Part shown: positions 1 to 11,410 of the stretch, piece after piece | How positions within the stretch are numbered: the first letter of the stretch is position 1 | Layout of the letters: every line of letters begins with the position of its first letter | NCBI RefSeq assembly: GCF_003086295.3 | Contig: NC_092040.1 | Location: 6,262,001-6,326,000 of the forward strand | From: Arachis hypogaea | Lineage: Eukaryota > Streptophyta > Magnoliopsida > Fabales > Fabaceae | Reading direction: 5' to 3' | DNA length: 64,000 bases | The notes under the pieces: generated by a model | Database searches by the model: none | What the model saw: the letters and a program-made list of their open reading frames with translations, nothing else | What the model was told of the DNA's origin: nothing | Program-made: the position numbers and the translations under genes

Positions 1-113
1 TAAAAAACTAAACGGCTTTGACAATTATCGTTAAAGAAATTTAACTAATGTATTTGAAAAAGTAATAAAAATATATTAAAAAACTAAACGGCTTTGACAA
101 TTATCGTTAAAGA
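1..113. repeat. Partial tandem repeat, 76-bp period
   Basis: Bases 1-37 and 77-113 are the same 37-nt sequence (it includes AAACGGCTTTGACAATTATC), separated by 39 nt of AT-rich DNA. The window opens on the first base of the repeat, so the array may continue to the left. No coding potential is visible. Unit length and copy number cannot be judged from here. Confidence 0.8.
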
Positions 114-1204
114 CAAGGAGACTACCAATAAAAAAGAATTTATCAATCTTAGTTGATTTTTAATAGATTAATTAACAGTTTAACATGTCATGTAAGCTTA
201 TTCCATTAATACAAAAAAAATATTAATAAATAAAGGACTTAATTAATCTCATAAAAATAAAAATTAAACACCAAAAAAAATTTTTTATTGAGGACTAATT
301 ACTCTCTCTATATATATGGGGTGTTTGTACTGCAGTTTGTTTCGATTTTAAATTGGAAAAATCATCCGATTCAACAGTACTAAATTAGTAAATTTAATTA
401 GATTGTTTTGGTTCATATTTTTTTGTCCGAGGCCAACTAAACTAAACCAAATCGATCTAAAAAAAAGAAGATATAGTGTGAAACTTTCAATCACGCAAGA
501 GGCGGAGATTAATTAACATGACATACATTATGGTTTTAGTAGACTCTTTTCCTATGGATTTTGGACTAATTCACGAAGTCATAGATAGATGATGAAACCA
601 TGACCCTAAATCAATCTCCATGCCTTGTCGACAACGACAATTTATTGAAAACACATGGTGTGATTTGATTACGAATTTCGTTATATTGGTTCTACGGTGG
701 TTGAGAAAGCCCTGCCGCCAACAAAGCAAATTATGTTGAGCCAGGCATATTCATAATTCACGCTCTTTAATTTCTCTGGTGTTTTGGTTGCCTGGTTTCA
801 TCATAAATGTTTTGAACGGTTAATTAACAAAGTTTAATTTGTGCTGCACCTCTAGATTATGTAGCTGGTACATAGCTTGAATTTTTTGGTGCTGAAAAAG
901 AAAATTAAAAGGCTAAGAGGAAATATAGCTAGCTAGGTTGTTCTCATTAATATATGACTATTATTGTTGCTATAATTATTTCATGCCTCCTAGGCTACAC
1001 TATATATGTAGTGTTGAAAACATTAATTTTATCTTTGACGGCATATTGAAAATATTATTGTTACGAAAAAGAGAAGACAAGTCACATGACATTTAATTTA
1101 TTCAGAACACCCAAATGTACATTTTTTAATGAATAATGTTAAAAGATTTATTTTATTTAAGTAATTTACTTTGTAAATAATGGTGAATTATAAGAAATTT
1201 TAAT
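114..1204. other. Intergenic, no gene recognised
   Basis: AT-rich DNA with short poly-A and poly-T runs and stop codons in all frames. I see no conserved protein, RNA gene or clear transposon end. Confidence 0.6.
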
Positions 1205-1224
1205 TTATATATTTCTTAAATAAA

Positions 1225-1355
1225 AAATACTACGTGCATATAAAAAATTAGTCACTAAATTAGTAATTATTATTTGTGTATAAATACATATATTATTTAA
1301 CTCATGCCTAACGTGTATTTTATATTGGTGATTGATTTTTGTGTACATATAAGTG
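1225..1355. repeat. AT-rich palindromic repeat
   Basis: The ends are loosely inverted (GTGCATATAAAAAATTAG near the left, TTTTTGTGTACATATAAG near the right), around a core with TTTGTGTATAAATACATAT. Related sequence recurs at about 1755-1925 and, inverted, at 13196-13310, with a weaker match near 18680-18760. This is an old palindromic MITE-like family. It resembles a repeat I recall as common in peanut genomic DNA, but that is memory and not a search. Confidence 0.5.
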
Positions 1356-1479
1356 ATAAATCTAAAAATTTTGATATGCATGGACCGAATTTTGTACAAA
1401 ATTTTTAATTATTTTTTGTTATTTTTATTATATAAAAGTAATTTATGCGTAATATACAATTAGTGAATTGCTCTTTTTA

Positions 1480-1690
1480 AAAGATTTTATTAATATATAT
1501 AAAAAATATAGAAATTTTTTTAATAATTTTGTTCGATTGCTCCCGAGAAAGGTGGATTGAATGGTTGGTGGGTTGATAGCAACGGGTTGATCGAGGGTAT
1601 TTCAAGATCTGGGCGCGAGTTCTATGGAGAGGTGTTGTTCTGAACGTTGATGGGTCGGTGGGTAAAGCCACCTATAGGGACACTTGGATG
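1480..1690. repeat. Left part of an interrupted, less AT-rich repeat of unknown class
   Basis: Clearly richer in G+C than its surroundings. It breaks at 1690 where the hAT element is inserted and resumes at 2522-2757, which has similar composition. I recognise no protein in either piece. An old retrotransposon or transposon fragment is the most likely origin. Confidence 0.4.
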
Positions 1691-2513
1691 CAGTAACAGA
1701 TTCAGAAAATTTTGGTAGTGTGGATAAAATTTATATAACATCATAATAATTTTTATAATAAAAATAATATGTGTATATAACAAATTAAATATTAAATTAT
1801 CTATTAATCATTATATATTTGTGTATAAATATATGTATTATTTAACTTATTTTTAATGTATATTTTATATTTTAATATATATTTTATACAAATAATTATT
1901 TTTTATGTACATATAATATGATTATTGTTATGATTATATTTTATTATTGTAAAATATGATTAACCTTCAAAATATCTAATATATAAATTACAATACTAAA
2001 ATAGTAATTTAAATAATAATATATAATTTAAAATTCTATTGTTTTAGGTTTTATATTTTAAAAAATTAAATAATTTTTCTCTTAACACTACCATCAAAAT
2101 TTCTCTCTTTTTATATATATTATTAAATAATTATTTAAAAATTCACTTCCTAACACAATTAGAAGTCGACTCTTATTGATATTTATAGTTGAAAAATTTC
2201 TTTTAATTAATACAGTTGCTATGCAAGAATTAAAGCTAATTTAAAAAGAAGATAAATAATATTTTTTTGTGTTGATTTTTAAAAAAGAACACTAATTTTA
2301 TTTAAATTTGAGAATTGATCATTCCAACGAATTTCTAATATAAAATTTTTAAATTGACGATTAAGTACCAAAAGTTGAGTAAAAAATTATTGTGGGGTCA
2401 AATTTAATAATCTAAGAGGGGCAAATAAATATTATTATCATATACTACTCAAAAAAATTTCAAATTGTAGTGGGACGCTTGCCCCCACACCACTATACGT
2501 AGAACCGTTCCTG
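1691..2513. mobile_element. Non-autonomous hAT element (823 bp)
   Basis: An exact 8-bp duplication, CTTGGATG, lies at 1683-1690 and 2514-2521. The element begins CAGTAACAGATTC and ends with GAACCGTTCCTG, whose reverse complement is CAGGAACGGTTC, so the termini form an imperfect inverted repeat of about 12 bp. An 8-bp target duplication with CAG-type ends is characteristic of the hAT superfamily. The interior is AT-rich with no transposase frame, so it would depend on an enzyme made elsewhere. Confidence 0.8.
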
Positions 2514-2521
2514 CTTGGATG

Positions 2522-2757
2522 TTAAAATGAGCGTTCGTACTAAGAGACGGCTAATAATTAGGATATGAGTGACGTACCTGGAGAGGAGTAGATCTCTCAC
2601 CATTTATACCTTGCACTTCGGGTGGACCTTTTTTCCTGAGTCCGTCCGTTTAAAAGCTTTTGCCAAATATCTAGGTTTCCATTAAAGTATGAAATACACA
2701 TGGGTTATTTTTGCATGCGGGTGGATGATCCGTTAAGTTGGGAGTCCGACCGCCAGA
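2522..2757. repeat. Right part of the interrupted repeat of unknown class
   Basis: Moderate G+C sequence continuing the 1480-1690 block on the other side of the hAT insertion. It ends near GGGAGTCCGACCGCCAG, beyond which the DNA becomes strongly AT-rich. No reading frame of note. Confidence 0.4.
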
Positions 2758-2775
2758 ATTTTATTTTTGATATAA

Positions 2776-2972
2776 GAATTATATAGTATTCTACAATATT
2801 TTATAAAATTATAATATACCAATATTTTTATGGTATATTTAGTTAAGAAGTTATTATATATATTTTTAATTAAGATTAATTCTTTTAAAAGTTTAAAAAA
2901 TTTGAAAATAATTTATAAATTATTAATTATCTCTAAAATACTGATACTCTTATAAACTATAAAATATAATTC
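2776..2972 (+). repeat. MITE-like repeat, family B
   Basis: The reverse complement of 8440-8630, inside intron 5 of the aminotransferase gene, matches this stretch over nearly its whole length, including shared segments around TTTTTAATTAAGATTAATTC and TATTAATTATCTC. The inner ends TACCAATATTTTTA and AAATACTGATACT are roughly inverted. About 190 bp, non-coding. The transposon superfamily is not determined. Confidence 0.6.
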
Positions 2973-3472
2973 TCAAAATAAAACTATAGTTAAAATAAGT
3001 TATGATGAGAAAATATGATAATTTTTTTTCAATAATATAAATTTTTTAAAAAAATAGGTATTTTAAAAAAAAAAAATTAAAATAGACAATATAATTATTA
3101 CAAAAAAAATGTAAATAATTATATTCATAGAAATAAGTATATAAAAATTAATTTAAAAAAGTATAAAAATTTGAATATATGATATAAAATTGATTAAATA
3201 AAATTATCAATAAAAAATAATTAAAATTTAAATTTATCATATAATTAAAAATAATTATATAAAAAATTATTAAATATTTTATTTTACCAATCACATATCT
3301 TGGGAGCGAAGGCCAAGGCTACTACTGTTTGTCCTCCTGGGATTTGTGCGTACTAATTATTCTTAAATACGTCTGTTTTATTATATATTTCTATAATTCC
3401 TCTTTATTAATTTTTTAAATTTACTTAATTTTTTCATTTGGTTGATCGAATAATTTTAGACCTAGAGAAATG

Positions 3473-3523
<51 letters not shown>

Positions 3524-4890
3524 AGCGACAACTGCAACGTAAATATGACCATTGACAAGTATAACATTGCAATATATTTTTATTACCATCAATTGCTTTT
3601 GGAATTTCAAAACATACCTTTCACACTAGGCATTTGTTAGGAACCACAGTAAATTGAGGGAGGTTAAGATTTGAAAGGCATAAGGTAGCTTGAAGATGAT
3701 GTTTGTGAATGATTAAGGGTGTTGTGTGCCCTTAATGGGATGCAAATTACGCAAAACCATGTTATAAATTCCAATCTAAATAGAATAAAGGTAATCGGAA
3801 TCCTCAAGTCGGCATGCATGCATGGTATATATTATCTATTTCTTTAATTATTATGGATATTGGATACTTTGGAAACCTCAGGGAGCAACGGACTTCATAT
3901 GTCAAATGGCATATAAGCATCAATATGTAATATATCATCCTAATATTCTTGATTCCAATGGTAGCACAAACGTTAAAATTGGGTTGACTATATCATTACT
4001 CGTATATCTTACACTAACAAAGCAAGAGAATATATGTAGATTCTGGCTTAGACTTTAATAATTTAATTAAGTTGGAGAGTACGTATGTGTTTAAACCTTT
4101 CAATTAACTTAGAATAATATATCATGCATGCGTAATGATCACCACTCAACTTGTTGGATTATTCTAGAAAAAGAATTATACTTCTTTGAAAGATTATTAT
4201 TGAACTCAAAACTATCATATTATGTACACAAGAAAAGGTATGGTATTAATTAATTGGTCCTTGATTAATTAGTATGATACTCCAGTTAATAAAATAATAT
4301 ATATGATATATATACTTGAACTATCTATTTCCTTTTGTTTTTTTTTAGTGCAATTGAATATGATGTATTAACAACTTAGGGGAATAGACACCAAAAATAC
4401 AACTTAAGAGAATGTTAGGAGCCAATAATTTTAATAAAATAAATGGAAAAAGGTTGGTTGGTATTGATTTATGGGGACATTTGAGTTATAGTTTGTTGGT
4501 CAAATTTTTATAATATTATTGATCTACAAGAGGATGAAGATAATGATTGAAGATATTTTAAATTATATTTTAGATTATGTGTTATATTTGATTGATTATA
4601 AATTTAAAGATATTTAATTACATATTTTGAATAATGTTAATTTTATTAATTTATTTAAAAAACTTGGTTTATGATTATGTTTATTACATATTTATAATTA
4701 TAAAAATTTAAGTGTTTGTGAATTTAAAAATTAATTTTTTTATATTTTTAAAAATTATAAATTTATTGTAATTATTATAAAATTATATATATTATTTAAT
4801 ATTTAATATTTATATATATAAAAAAAATTTGCCGTCTAATTCACTATTAAATGTGATAGAGAAAAATTTAGGACTACCTTATCAAGTAAA
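2973..4890. other. Intergenic, no gene recognised
   Basis: Very AT-rich to about 3290, then mixed. Apart from the microsatellite at 3475-3522 I see only short chance reading frames, including a 78-codon frame at 3822-4058 without family resemblance. Confidence 0.6.
3475..3522 (+). repeat. (TTA)16 microsatellite
   Basis: Sixteen uninterrupted TTA units. A length like this is normally polymorphic in plants. Confidence 0.95.
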
Positions 4891-5059
4891 GAGCAATGCT
4901 AGAGGGCCAGCAACATTTGTGATTGGTAGCCATCAACTAGCCATTAATGATAATTTGATGGTGTGAGATTGGTGTGAGATTTTATCCAATGACTCACATT
5001 TTTCTACTAATTATATGCTGGACAAAATGCAATAAAATTGCTGGCCCCTAGACTTTTAC
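4891..5059 (+). mobile_element. Mutator-type MITE, family A, copy 1 (169 bp)
   Basis: The flanks TCAAGTAAA (4882-4890) and TTAAGTAAA (5060-5068) match at 8 of 9 positions, as expected for a Mutator-type 9-bp target duplication. The ends carry the inverted block AGGGCCAGCAA / TTGCTGGCCCC. Two other copies are recognisable by interior sequence: 21608-21779 (inverted, exact 9-bp duplication) and a decayed one at about 6421-6578. Non-coding and non-autonomous. Confidence 0.8.
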
Positions 5060-5068
5060 TTAAGTAAA

Positions 5069-6420
5069 ACGGGACAAGTCAGCTAATCAAATAGTGGGCT
5101 TTTGTGAGAGGGGATTCCGTTTGCCCTAATGTTGTTTATTCAAATTAAGACCAATGCCTAATAAATATACAGAGTCATAAACTTATATATATATATTTTA
5201 ATATTAATGAAAGCCGAAATGGAAGTGCTTTTTCTTTTTTGGTTTTTGGTATTGATGTATGATTCACGTTCATTTTTTTTCATATCATTGAATTGATCCC
5301 ACAAAATTCATGTATGAATTGAGCCCACAAAATCTATATCCCATTCGGTTCATTCTAAATGGGCCTTAGGATACATCTGCTAATTTTTTTAGCATATTAA
5401 AAAGGATCTTATAATAGATTTAGATATTTTACCTTAGATCGAATGTAGAAGCAAATGAAAAAACACTCTGAAGTCTGAACCAACGTTTTTTCTACCCAAA
5501 AAACAAGGGCTTTCTAAATGATTTATAAAAAAAAGTTTGTATTGGACCAAATATATATGTAGACAAAATATATTTTAAAATTAAAAGGAGAATCTATCAT
5601 CAAAAAAAAAAGATTAAAAGGAGAATCCATCAGAAAATTCAGAACCCACAAAGAAAAAGTAAGGTACTCATAATTCATGAATTGCATTTTAAGGGTTTTA
5701 TGCCGTCTTAAATCCTAAACTTTATCCAAAAAAGTCTTCTAGACTTCCGATAAAAAAATATTATAACATATTTTTTAAATAAAAATTTTCTGTTGCAAAA
5801 AAATAACATTCAAAGATCTAGTCCAAAAGGAAGGAAAAGATAGAGATTTTTTTAAAATAAATATTTTAAATATTTTATTTATCAATCTAAATAATTTAAA
5901 TATAATTTATGTTTTTGTGTCTTATTATTTATTTATACTATAAATATATTAATTATAAGTATATTTTATTTATATAATAAATAATACAAGTAGAGTACAT
6001 TAATTTTTATGTATTACAGATATATTTATTTTATTTATTTAAAGTTTATGTCTTATTTTATTAGATATATTTATAATTAATTTGTTTACGGTATACATAA
6101 AATAAATAATAAAATATAAAATATAAATTATATAAAATTAATAAATAAAATATTTAAAACAATTATTATAAAAAACAAAAAAGATAGAATAATAATGATA
6201 TAAGGATGCTGGATTTTGTCAAGAGATAAGACTTGATGGTTCATACCAACTTCAAGATAAACATGTTTGAAATTAAGAGTAATCCTGTTTTTTTTTTTTA
6301 ATAAATAATTTGGAAAGGCAGGAGCAGGTGAGTTGGCAGGGCTGCTGGTTATCCTAATTCAATTGAATACTAGTGTATATTATTATATTGATCTTTGATC
6401 CAGGTCATTTTAAAAAAAAA
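5069..6420. other. Intergenic, no gene recognised
   Basis: AT-rich DNA upstream of the aminotransferase gene, with many homopolymer runs. No convincing gene, RNA or element end. Confidence 0.6.
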
Positions 6421-6578
6421 TGATACGAATCAGTATTTTTATTAAAATTTAATAAATATTTAATTATAAAAAATATATAATTTTATATTATTAAATATAA
6501 TTTTAAATCATTAAAAATAATAATGATAACTAATCCATGATTATAAATCATCAAATATGCTGATTCCTTACATTAATG
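6421..6578 (-). mobile_element. Decayed family A MITE next to the aminotransferase gene
   Basis: Shares with the family A elements the end block around GAATCAGTATTTTTATT and the stretch ATCATTAAAAATAATAATGA through ATATGCTGATTCCT. No clear target duplication remains. It ends about 125 bp before the start codon of the aminotransferase gene, so it lies within or beside its proximal promoter. The right contig after the N gap begins within this same repeat. Confidence 0.55.
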
Positions 6579-6702
6579 TATCTAATATTACAAAATAATA
6601 AAATAATAACAACACATTTTTTTGTGTAGTATATACCAAAGCGTAGCCCACATGCGTTGCACCTGCGCCTCCACGTCCTTCTCTTCATTCTGGTTTAGAG
6701 AA

Positions 6703-9700
6703 ATGGAGACCAGCGCCGTCCTGACAAGCTTTCGGCTCAGTTTTCCGATCTGTCCCTCCCTCCACCACTCTTCTTCTCCGTCTCTCAAGGTATCTCGCTC
6801 TCTCCATCTATCTCAATTCATTATTTTCTTTCTCAGTTCCAATCTCATTTTTTGATCAATTTTTCAGCTCCAAAAGCAGTTTCTTCCCCCTTCCCACAAC
6901 CATGTGCTGCACCACCCTTATCCTCTCACTCTCACGCCTACTCCTTCTCTTTCAAATGCGTCGTACAGTCAAACCGTTGAATTAGCAGACATAGAATGGG
7001 ACAACCTTGGATTCGGTCTTCAACCTACTGATTACATGTACATCATGAAATGTCCACACGGCGGAACCTTCTCGAAAGGTGAACTCAAACGCTTTGGCAA
7101 CATCGAATTGAACCCATCCGCTGGTGTTCTCAACTATGGCCAGGGTTTATTCGAGGGTTTGAAGGCATACCGTAAGGAAGATGGCAACATTCTTCTCTTC
7201 CGTCCAGAAGAAAATGCTCTTAGGTTGCAGATGGGTGCAGAGCGCATGTGTATGCCTTCTCCTACTGTTGACCAGTTCGTTGAATCTATTAAAGACACTG
7301 TTTTGGCAAACAAACGTTGGGTACTCCCTTATCCCATCTACCATTATACATGTGTTATGCTTTTGAGGTGAAATCTAATTTGGCTTTGATTTCAGGTTCC
7401 CCCTACTGGTAAAGGCTCATTGTATATTAGGCCATTGCTAATGGGAAGTGGACCTGTACTTGGTCTTGCACCCGCTCCAGAGTACACATTTCTCATATAT
7501 GTTTCACCTGTTGGAAACTACTTTAAGGTAATCAATCTTTAAAGTATTCCATGTTTTGCTTTTGGAAAAATTACACAAAAATGGTTAGAATTTAGTACTG
7601 TTGGATAAGTAGAAATTTATGTGTGCTTTTTTTATGAGATGTTTAAAGAGGATTTGATTTGTAGCTTGTAAATATGACGAAACCTTATAGTAATCTTCTA
7701 ACGGTCCACTGTAATATCGTCCTCATTTTTGCAGTGTTGTGATCTGATGGTATCATAATGGTTGTTATTAATTTAATATTGACAATTATAATCATCTCTG
7801 TTTGTATTTTTTGTTGTAATTTTGAACATACTTGTAATGCTGTCTTTCAAAAATTTATGGAATATCAATTTATCACAGGAAGGTTTGGCCCCAATCAATT
7901 TGATTATTGAGAATGAATTACATCGTGCAATTCCCGGTGGCACTGGAAGTGTGAAGACCATCGGAAACTATGCTGCAGTAAGTCTTATCTCTTTTTTTCT
8001 TGTTTTGTCTTGGCAGTTGATTGCAGATGTTGTCTTCTGTTCGCATCAAGTTAATTGCTTGCGAGTTCAAAGATAACTTTTAAAGTACTTCTACTTTTTA
8101 CAAAAGCTTGAGTTTTCTGTTTGATTATTTCTTAATTCTCATTTTTGTTCTACAACATTGTCTTGAGTTTTTTGTTTGCTTGATCTTTAATTCTCTTTTT
8201 TTTTTTCACCGGCATACTTTAACTTTTGTCTTTTTTGAAAATGAAAATCCTGATCCTTCTCCCAATTTCCTTCGCACCAAAAAATTTGTCTCTGTAGGTT
8301 CTGAAGGCACAATCAGTAGCAAAGGCCAAAGGCTACTCTGATGTTTTATACCTTGATTGTGTGCACAAAAAATATCTGGAGGAGGTTTCTTCATGCAATA
8401 TTTTTGTTGTTAAGGTATTTTATTTTGTACCTGTTGAATTTTATATTCTACAAGAGTATCAGTACCTTTGAGATAATTAATAATTTTTAAATTATTTTCT
8501 AAATTTTTGAAATTTTTAAAAGAATTGATCTTAATTAAAAAGATATTTAACAACATTTTAATTAAACATATTATAAAAGTATTGGTATCTTATAATTTTA
8601 TAGAGTACTATAGAGTACTATGTAATTCTTATTATCAAAAATAATATTATTAAAAATTTTTTTATATTTTTTTATATATATTGGTAAAATCTTTAATTTA
8701 AAGAATAATTCGCTAATTATATATCTGGCATAAATTATTTTTATATAAAAAAATAAAAAAATAATAATAAATTTTATATAAAATTCGCCCTGCATATCAA
8801 AATTTCTAGATCTGTTTCTGTTTATATATAGATCGTTTTGCGGCAACCTCCTTGTTACACTAATCTTTGTAGTTTCGTGCCACTCTTGGCCATATGAGTA
8901 TCAATAGTATTATAGTTATTTTATTCAACTAGAATGAGACTCGCGCTATGCGTGGAGTGATAAATTATTGATAGTATATAATAAATATTAAAAATTATTA
9001 TGTTTTGTAAAATTAAATTAAATAAGTGTAAACTAAAGTTAAATTTAAAAGGTGTTTTATTTAAAATAATTTGTAGTACAAAAGATTTGGATATTGAAAT
9101 TGTATAAAGTGACATTTTATTTGGTAGTTTGATTTTTGCATTTGTTTTAGTTGATGGACTTAGTCTTCTTATGTGGCGCTCGTCCTCCTTTTTTTATTGG
9201 TTGTTGTTAGAGTTGTTGGTTTCTTTTTTCTATCGTAAGTTCTTGTGAAGACATGTTCTTTATGAATTGTTGAATTATATACCCTTTCTATTGTGTTATT
9301 TGTTCCATCTTTGGATGGATGTTCTTCTTCCGAAGATGTGTCTTGAATTTGTATGGTTTTCTTTATCTTTAATCTCTTGATGGGTATGTGATCTTCGTCT
9401 GATGATATTAGTGTTGACGAAGTTGATTTCTATAATCAATGAATAATTTAAACTAGAAATAAAAATGATATCTTGAATAAGTGATTTTTTTTGGAGTATT
9501 ACCTGTTTTATTTGTTGTAATGGGTGTTGAGATTTAGTGTTTTTTGTTAGAACAAAATGTTTTGGTAACAGTGTATTGTTGAGAACATTTTTTGATATTA
9601 AAATTATTTACTTTGACTTCAAATATAAATGTGAGGTTGCACAAATTTTTCAATTAGAGTGGTGCTTCATTGTCATTACTTTTCTGGAATGTCATTATAT

Positions 9701-11410
9701 TTGAACCAGTCGTGCCCAAAATTTTTTTTTTCTTTGCCATCAAATAGTACAAAAATTGTTGTAGCACTTCATCTGAAAATAAGTAGTGGGTTAGTAGCTA
9801 ATAATTTGATAGATGAGATTATGAAAAATATATAGAATTACCTTATTGTTGAATATTGTGGTGTTTGATTACATGTGCAGCAAATATAGTTATCTCATTT
9901 TCATCTAATATAATCCTTTATAAGCAAAGAGACTCCTCTTCATTTGTGGTTGTTAATGTTTTTCATAGATGAACCACGCAAACTTTGATAAACCAATTGT
10001 CTATTTGTTTGGTGATATTGTCTAAAGAATGATGCTCCATTGAGTAAGTTTGAGATATTGTGTAGTTCGAAAATAATTTTTTTGAGCTAAATTTGATGTT
10101 ATTTGAAGGAATAGTGATAAGAGACTTATATAAGTAGGTCAAATAGTATAGAATTTGAATACTTATAACGTAAAATTTATTATGATTAATAATATTTTTA
10201 TGACATTTGTAATATGGATGTTTATTACATTTAATGAATTATTTATAGAAATTAATTATTGAGATTATAAATTTATTATATTGTTTATAATGATGAGATG
10301 TAATAAGTACAAAGATATGAATTCAATGTCTTTGTACGTTACAAATTTGATTAAACACTATTAATTTTTAATTATCAGTGTTTTTTAGTTTTTTTATATT
10401 TTATTTTTTTGTTGATTTAAAAATAATAATTGATTTGACAAAAATTGAGTGGTTGATTCTAAAGTTTTGCCAAGTAAACGATATTACTGACATGGCATTA
10501 ATAAAAGGAGAAACATGTCATGAAAATAATGTAAATAAACTTATCTATCTACTTTTATATATTAAGAATAGATTCTGCCTTGTATGTTTTTGTTTGTCAG
10601 TATTCTACTATTCTGGTTAACATTTTATTAGTGCTAATGATTGCATTTACTGAATTTCTTTTACCCTCATGCAAGTTTATGTGTTATTCTAGAAAAAGCA
10701 TGTCATCTGAGCTCACTGTATTATACTTTTCATATATTCATTTGCTTTCAGGGCAACAATATTTCAACTCCTGCTATTAAAGGGACTATCCTACCTGGCA
10801 TTACTCGAAAGAGTATAATCGATGTTGCACGAAGCCAAGGGTTCCAGGTACCAGGCTTTTGGTTTAGGAGATGATTGTTGGAATATTATTTGTCATAATT
10901 ATCAGAATGAATGATATTTGGTACAAAATGTAATGATTGGTATTATTAGTTCACAAGGTCATGGTCTGAATTTTTGTTTCTAGACTTTGATATACTCGGT
11001 TTCTTGTTTCTATTTACATTATGGAATATGTGCAGGTGGAGGAGCGACTAGTCTCTGTGGATGAATTGCTAGATGCTGATGAGGTCTTCTGCACAGGGAC
11101 AGCTGTGGTTGTGTCACCTGTAGGCAGTGTTACTTATCTTGGCAACAGGTATCCTCCCTCCATTCATCTTTAACAAAACATTGAACCACAAACTTTGTTA
11201 AAACATTCCAGTGATTGGCTATGCGATTTAGCTATTAGGTAGGTATCTAGGAAAACAAATTGGAACCAATGATTGACATTATTAAACTACTGTAGGGTAT
11301 CCTATGGAGAAGGTATTGGAGCAGTGTCCCAGCAACTCTATAGTGTCCTTACAAGACTACAGATGGGTATTACAGAGGATGTGATGAATTGGACTGTTGA
11401 GCTGAGATAG
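6703..11410 (+). CDS. BCAT: Branched-chain-amino-acid aminotransferase, plastid type (8 exons)
   Basis: PLP-dependent fold-type IV aminotransferase that interconverts leucine, isoleucine and valine with their 2-oxo acids, using glutamate/2-oxoglutarate. Exons by reading-frame continuity and GT-AG sites: 6703-6789, 6868-7320, 7396-7527, 7879-7977, 8298-8414, 10752-10847, 11036-11148, 11296-11410; 1212 nt, 403 aa, a normal length. The first ~65 residues are rich in Ser, Leu, Pro and His with few acidic residues, suggesting a chloroplast transit peptide. Core motifs: [13 protein letters not shown] (119-131); [14 protein letters not shown] with the expected PLP lysine at 250; EVSSCNIF starting at Glu286; GTILPGITR (307-315); C-terminal NWTVELR. 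The start at 6703 is the only ATG whose exon splices in frame to the rest; a later ATG at 6904 would lose most of the transit peptide. Intron 5 (2337 bp) holds a MITE-like repeat and a Helitron. Confidence 0.95.
8440..8630 (-). repeat. MITE-like repeat, family B, in intron 5
   Basis: Inverted relative of 2776-2972, bounded by AGAGTATCAGTACC and AGTATTGGTATC, which are themselves roughly inverted. Lies wholly within intron 5 of the aminotransferase gene, just after the exon 5 donor at 8415. Confidence 0.6.
8929..10572 (-). mobile_element. Non-autonomous Helitron (1644 bp) in intron 5 of the aminotransferase gene
   Basis: On the minus strand the element begins TCTATTCTTAATATATAAAA (from 10572), a typical plant Helitron 5' end, and finishes ...CATTCTAG at 8929. 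A hairpin (ACTCCACGC, loop ATA, GCGCGAGT) sits about 10 nt before the CTAG. The flanking bases are A at 8928 and T at 10573, the A^T target expected for Helitrons, with no target duplication. No Rep/helicase frame is present. Minus-strand interior pieces resemble the RPA-like genes carried by many plant Helitrons. The whole element is removed with the intron. Confidence 0.85.
9160..9775 (-). pseudogene. Decayed RPA70-like (OB-fold) sequence within the Helitron
   Basis: Minus-strand fragments read [11 protein letters not shown] (about 9735-9775), then [17 protein letters not shown] and QQYTVTK (about 9540-9650), the order and style of the C-terminal OB-fold of RPA70-like proteins borne by plant Helitrons. 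A possible final exon at about 9160-9410 is acidic and then basic ([27 protein letters not shown]). Stops separate the pieces, so no intact protein is possible. Family assignment is by eye and should be treated as probable only. Confidence 0.5.

Noticed and set aside
3822..4058. 78-codon plus-strand frame
   Set aside because: No recognisable motif, no gene-like composition, and it lies in AT-rich intergenic DNA.
6588..6788. Minus-strand 66-codon frame over the aminotransferase first exon
   Set aside because: Shadow of exon 1 and the 5' region; no family resemblance.
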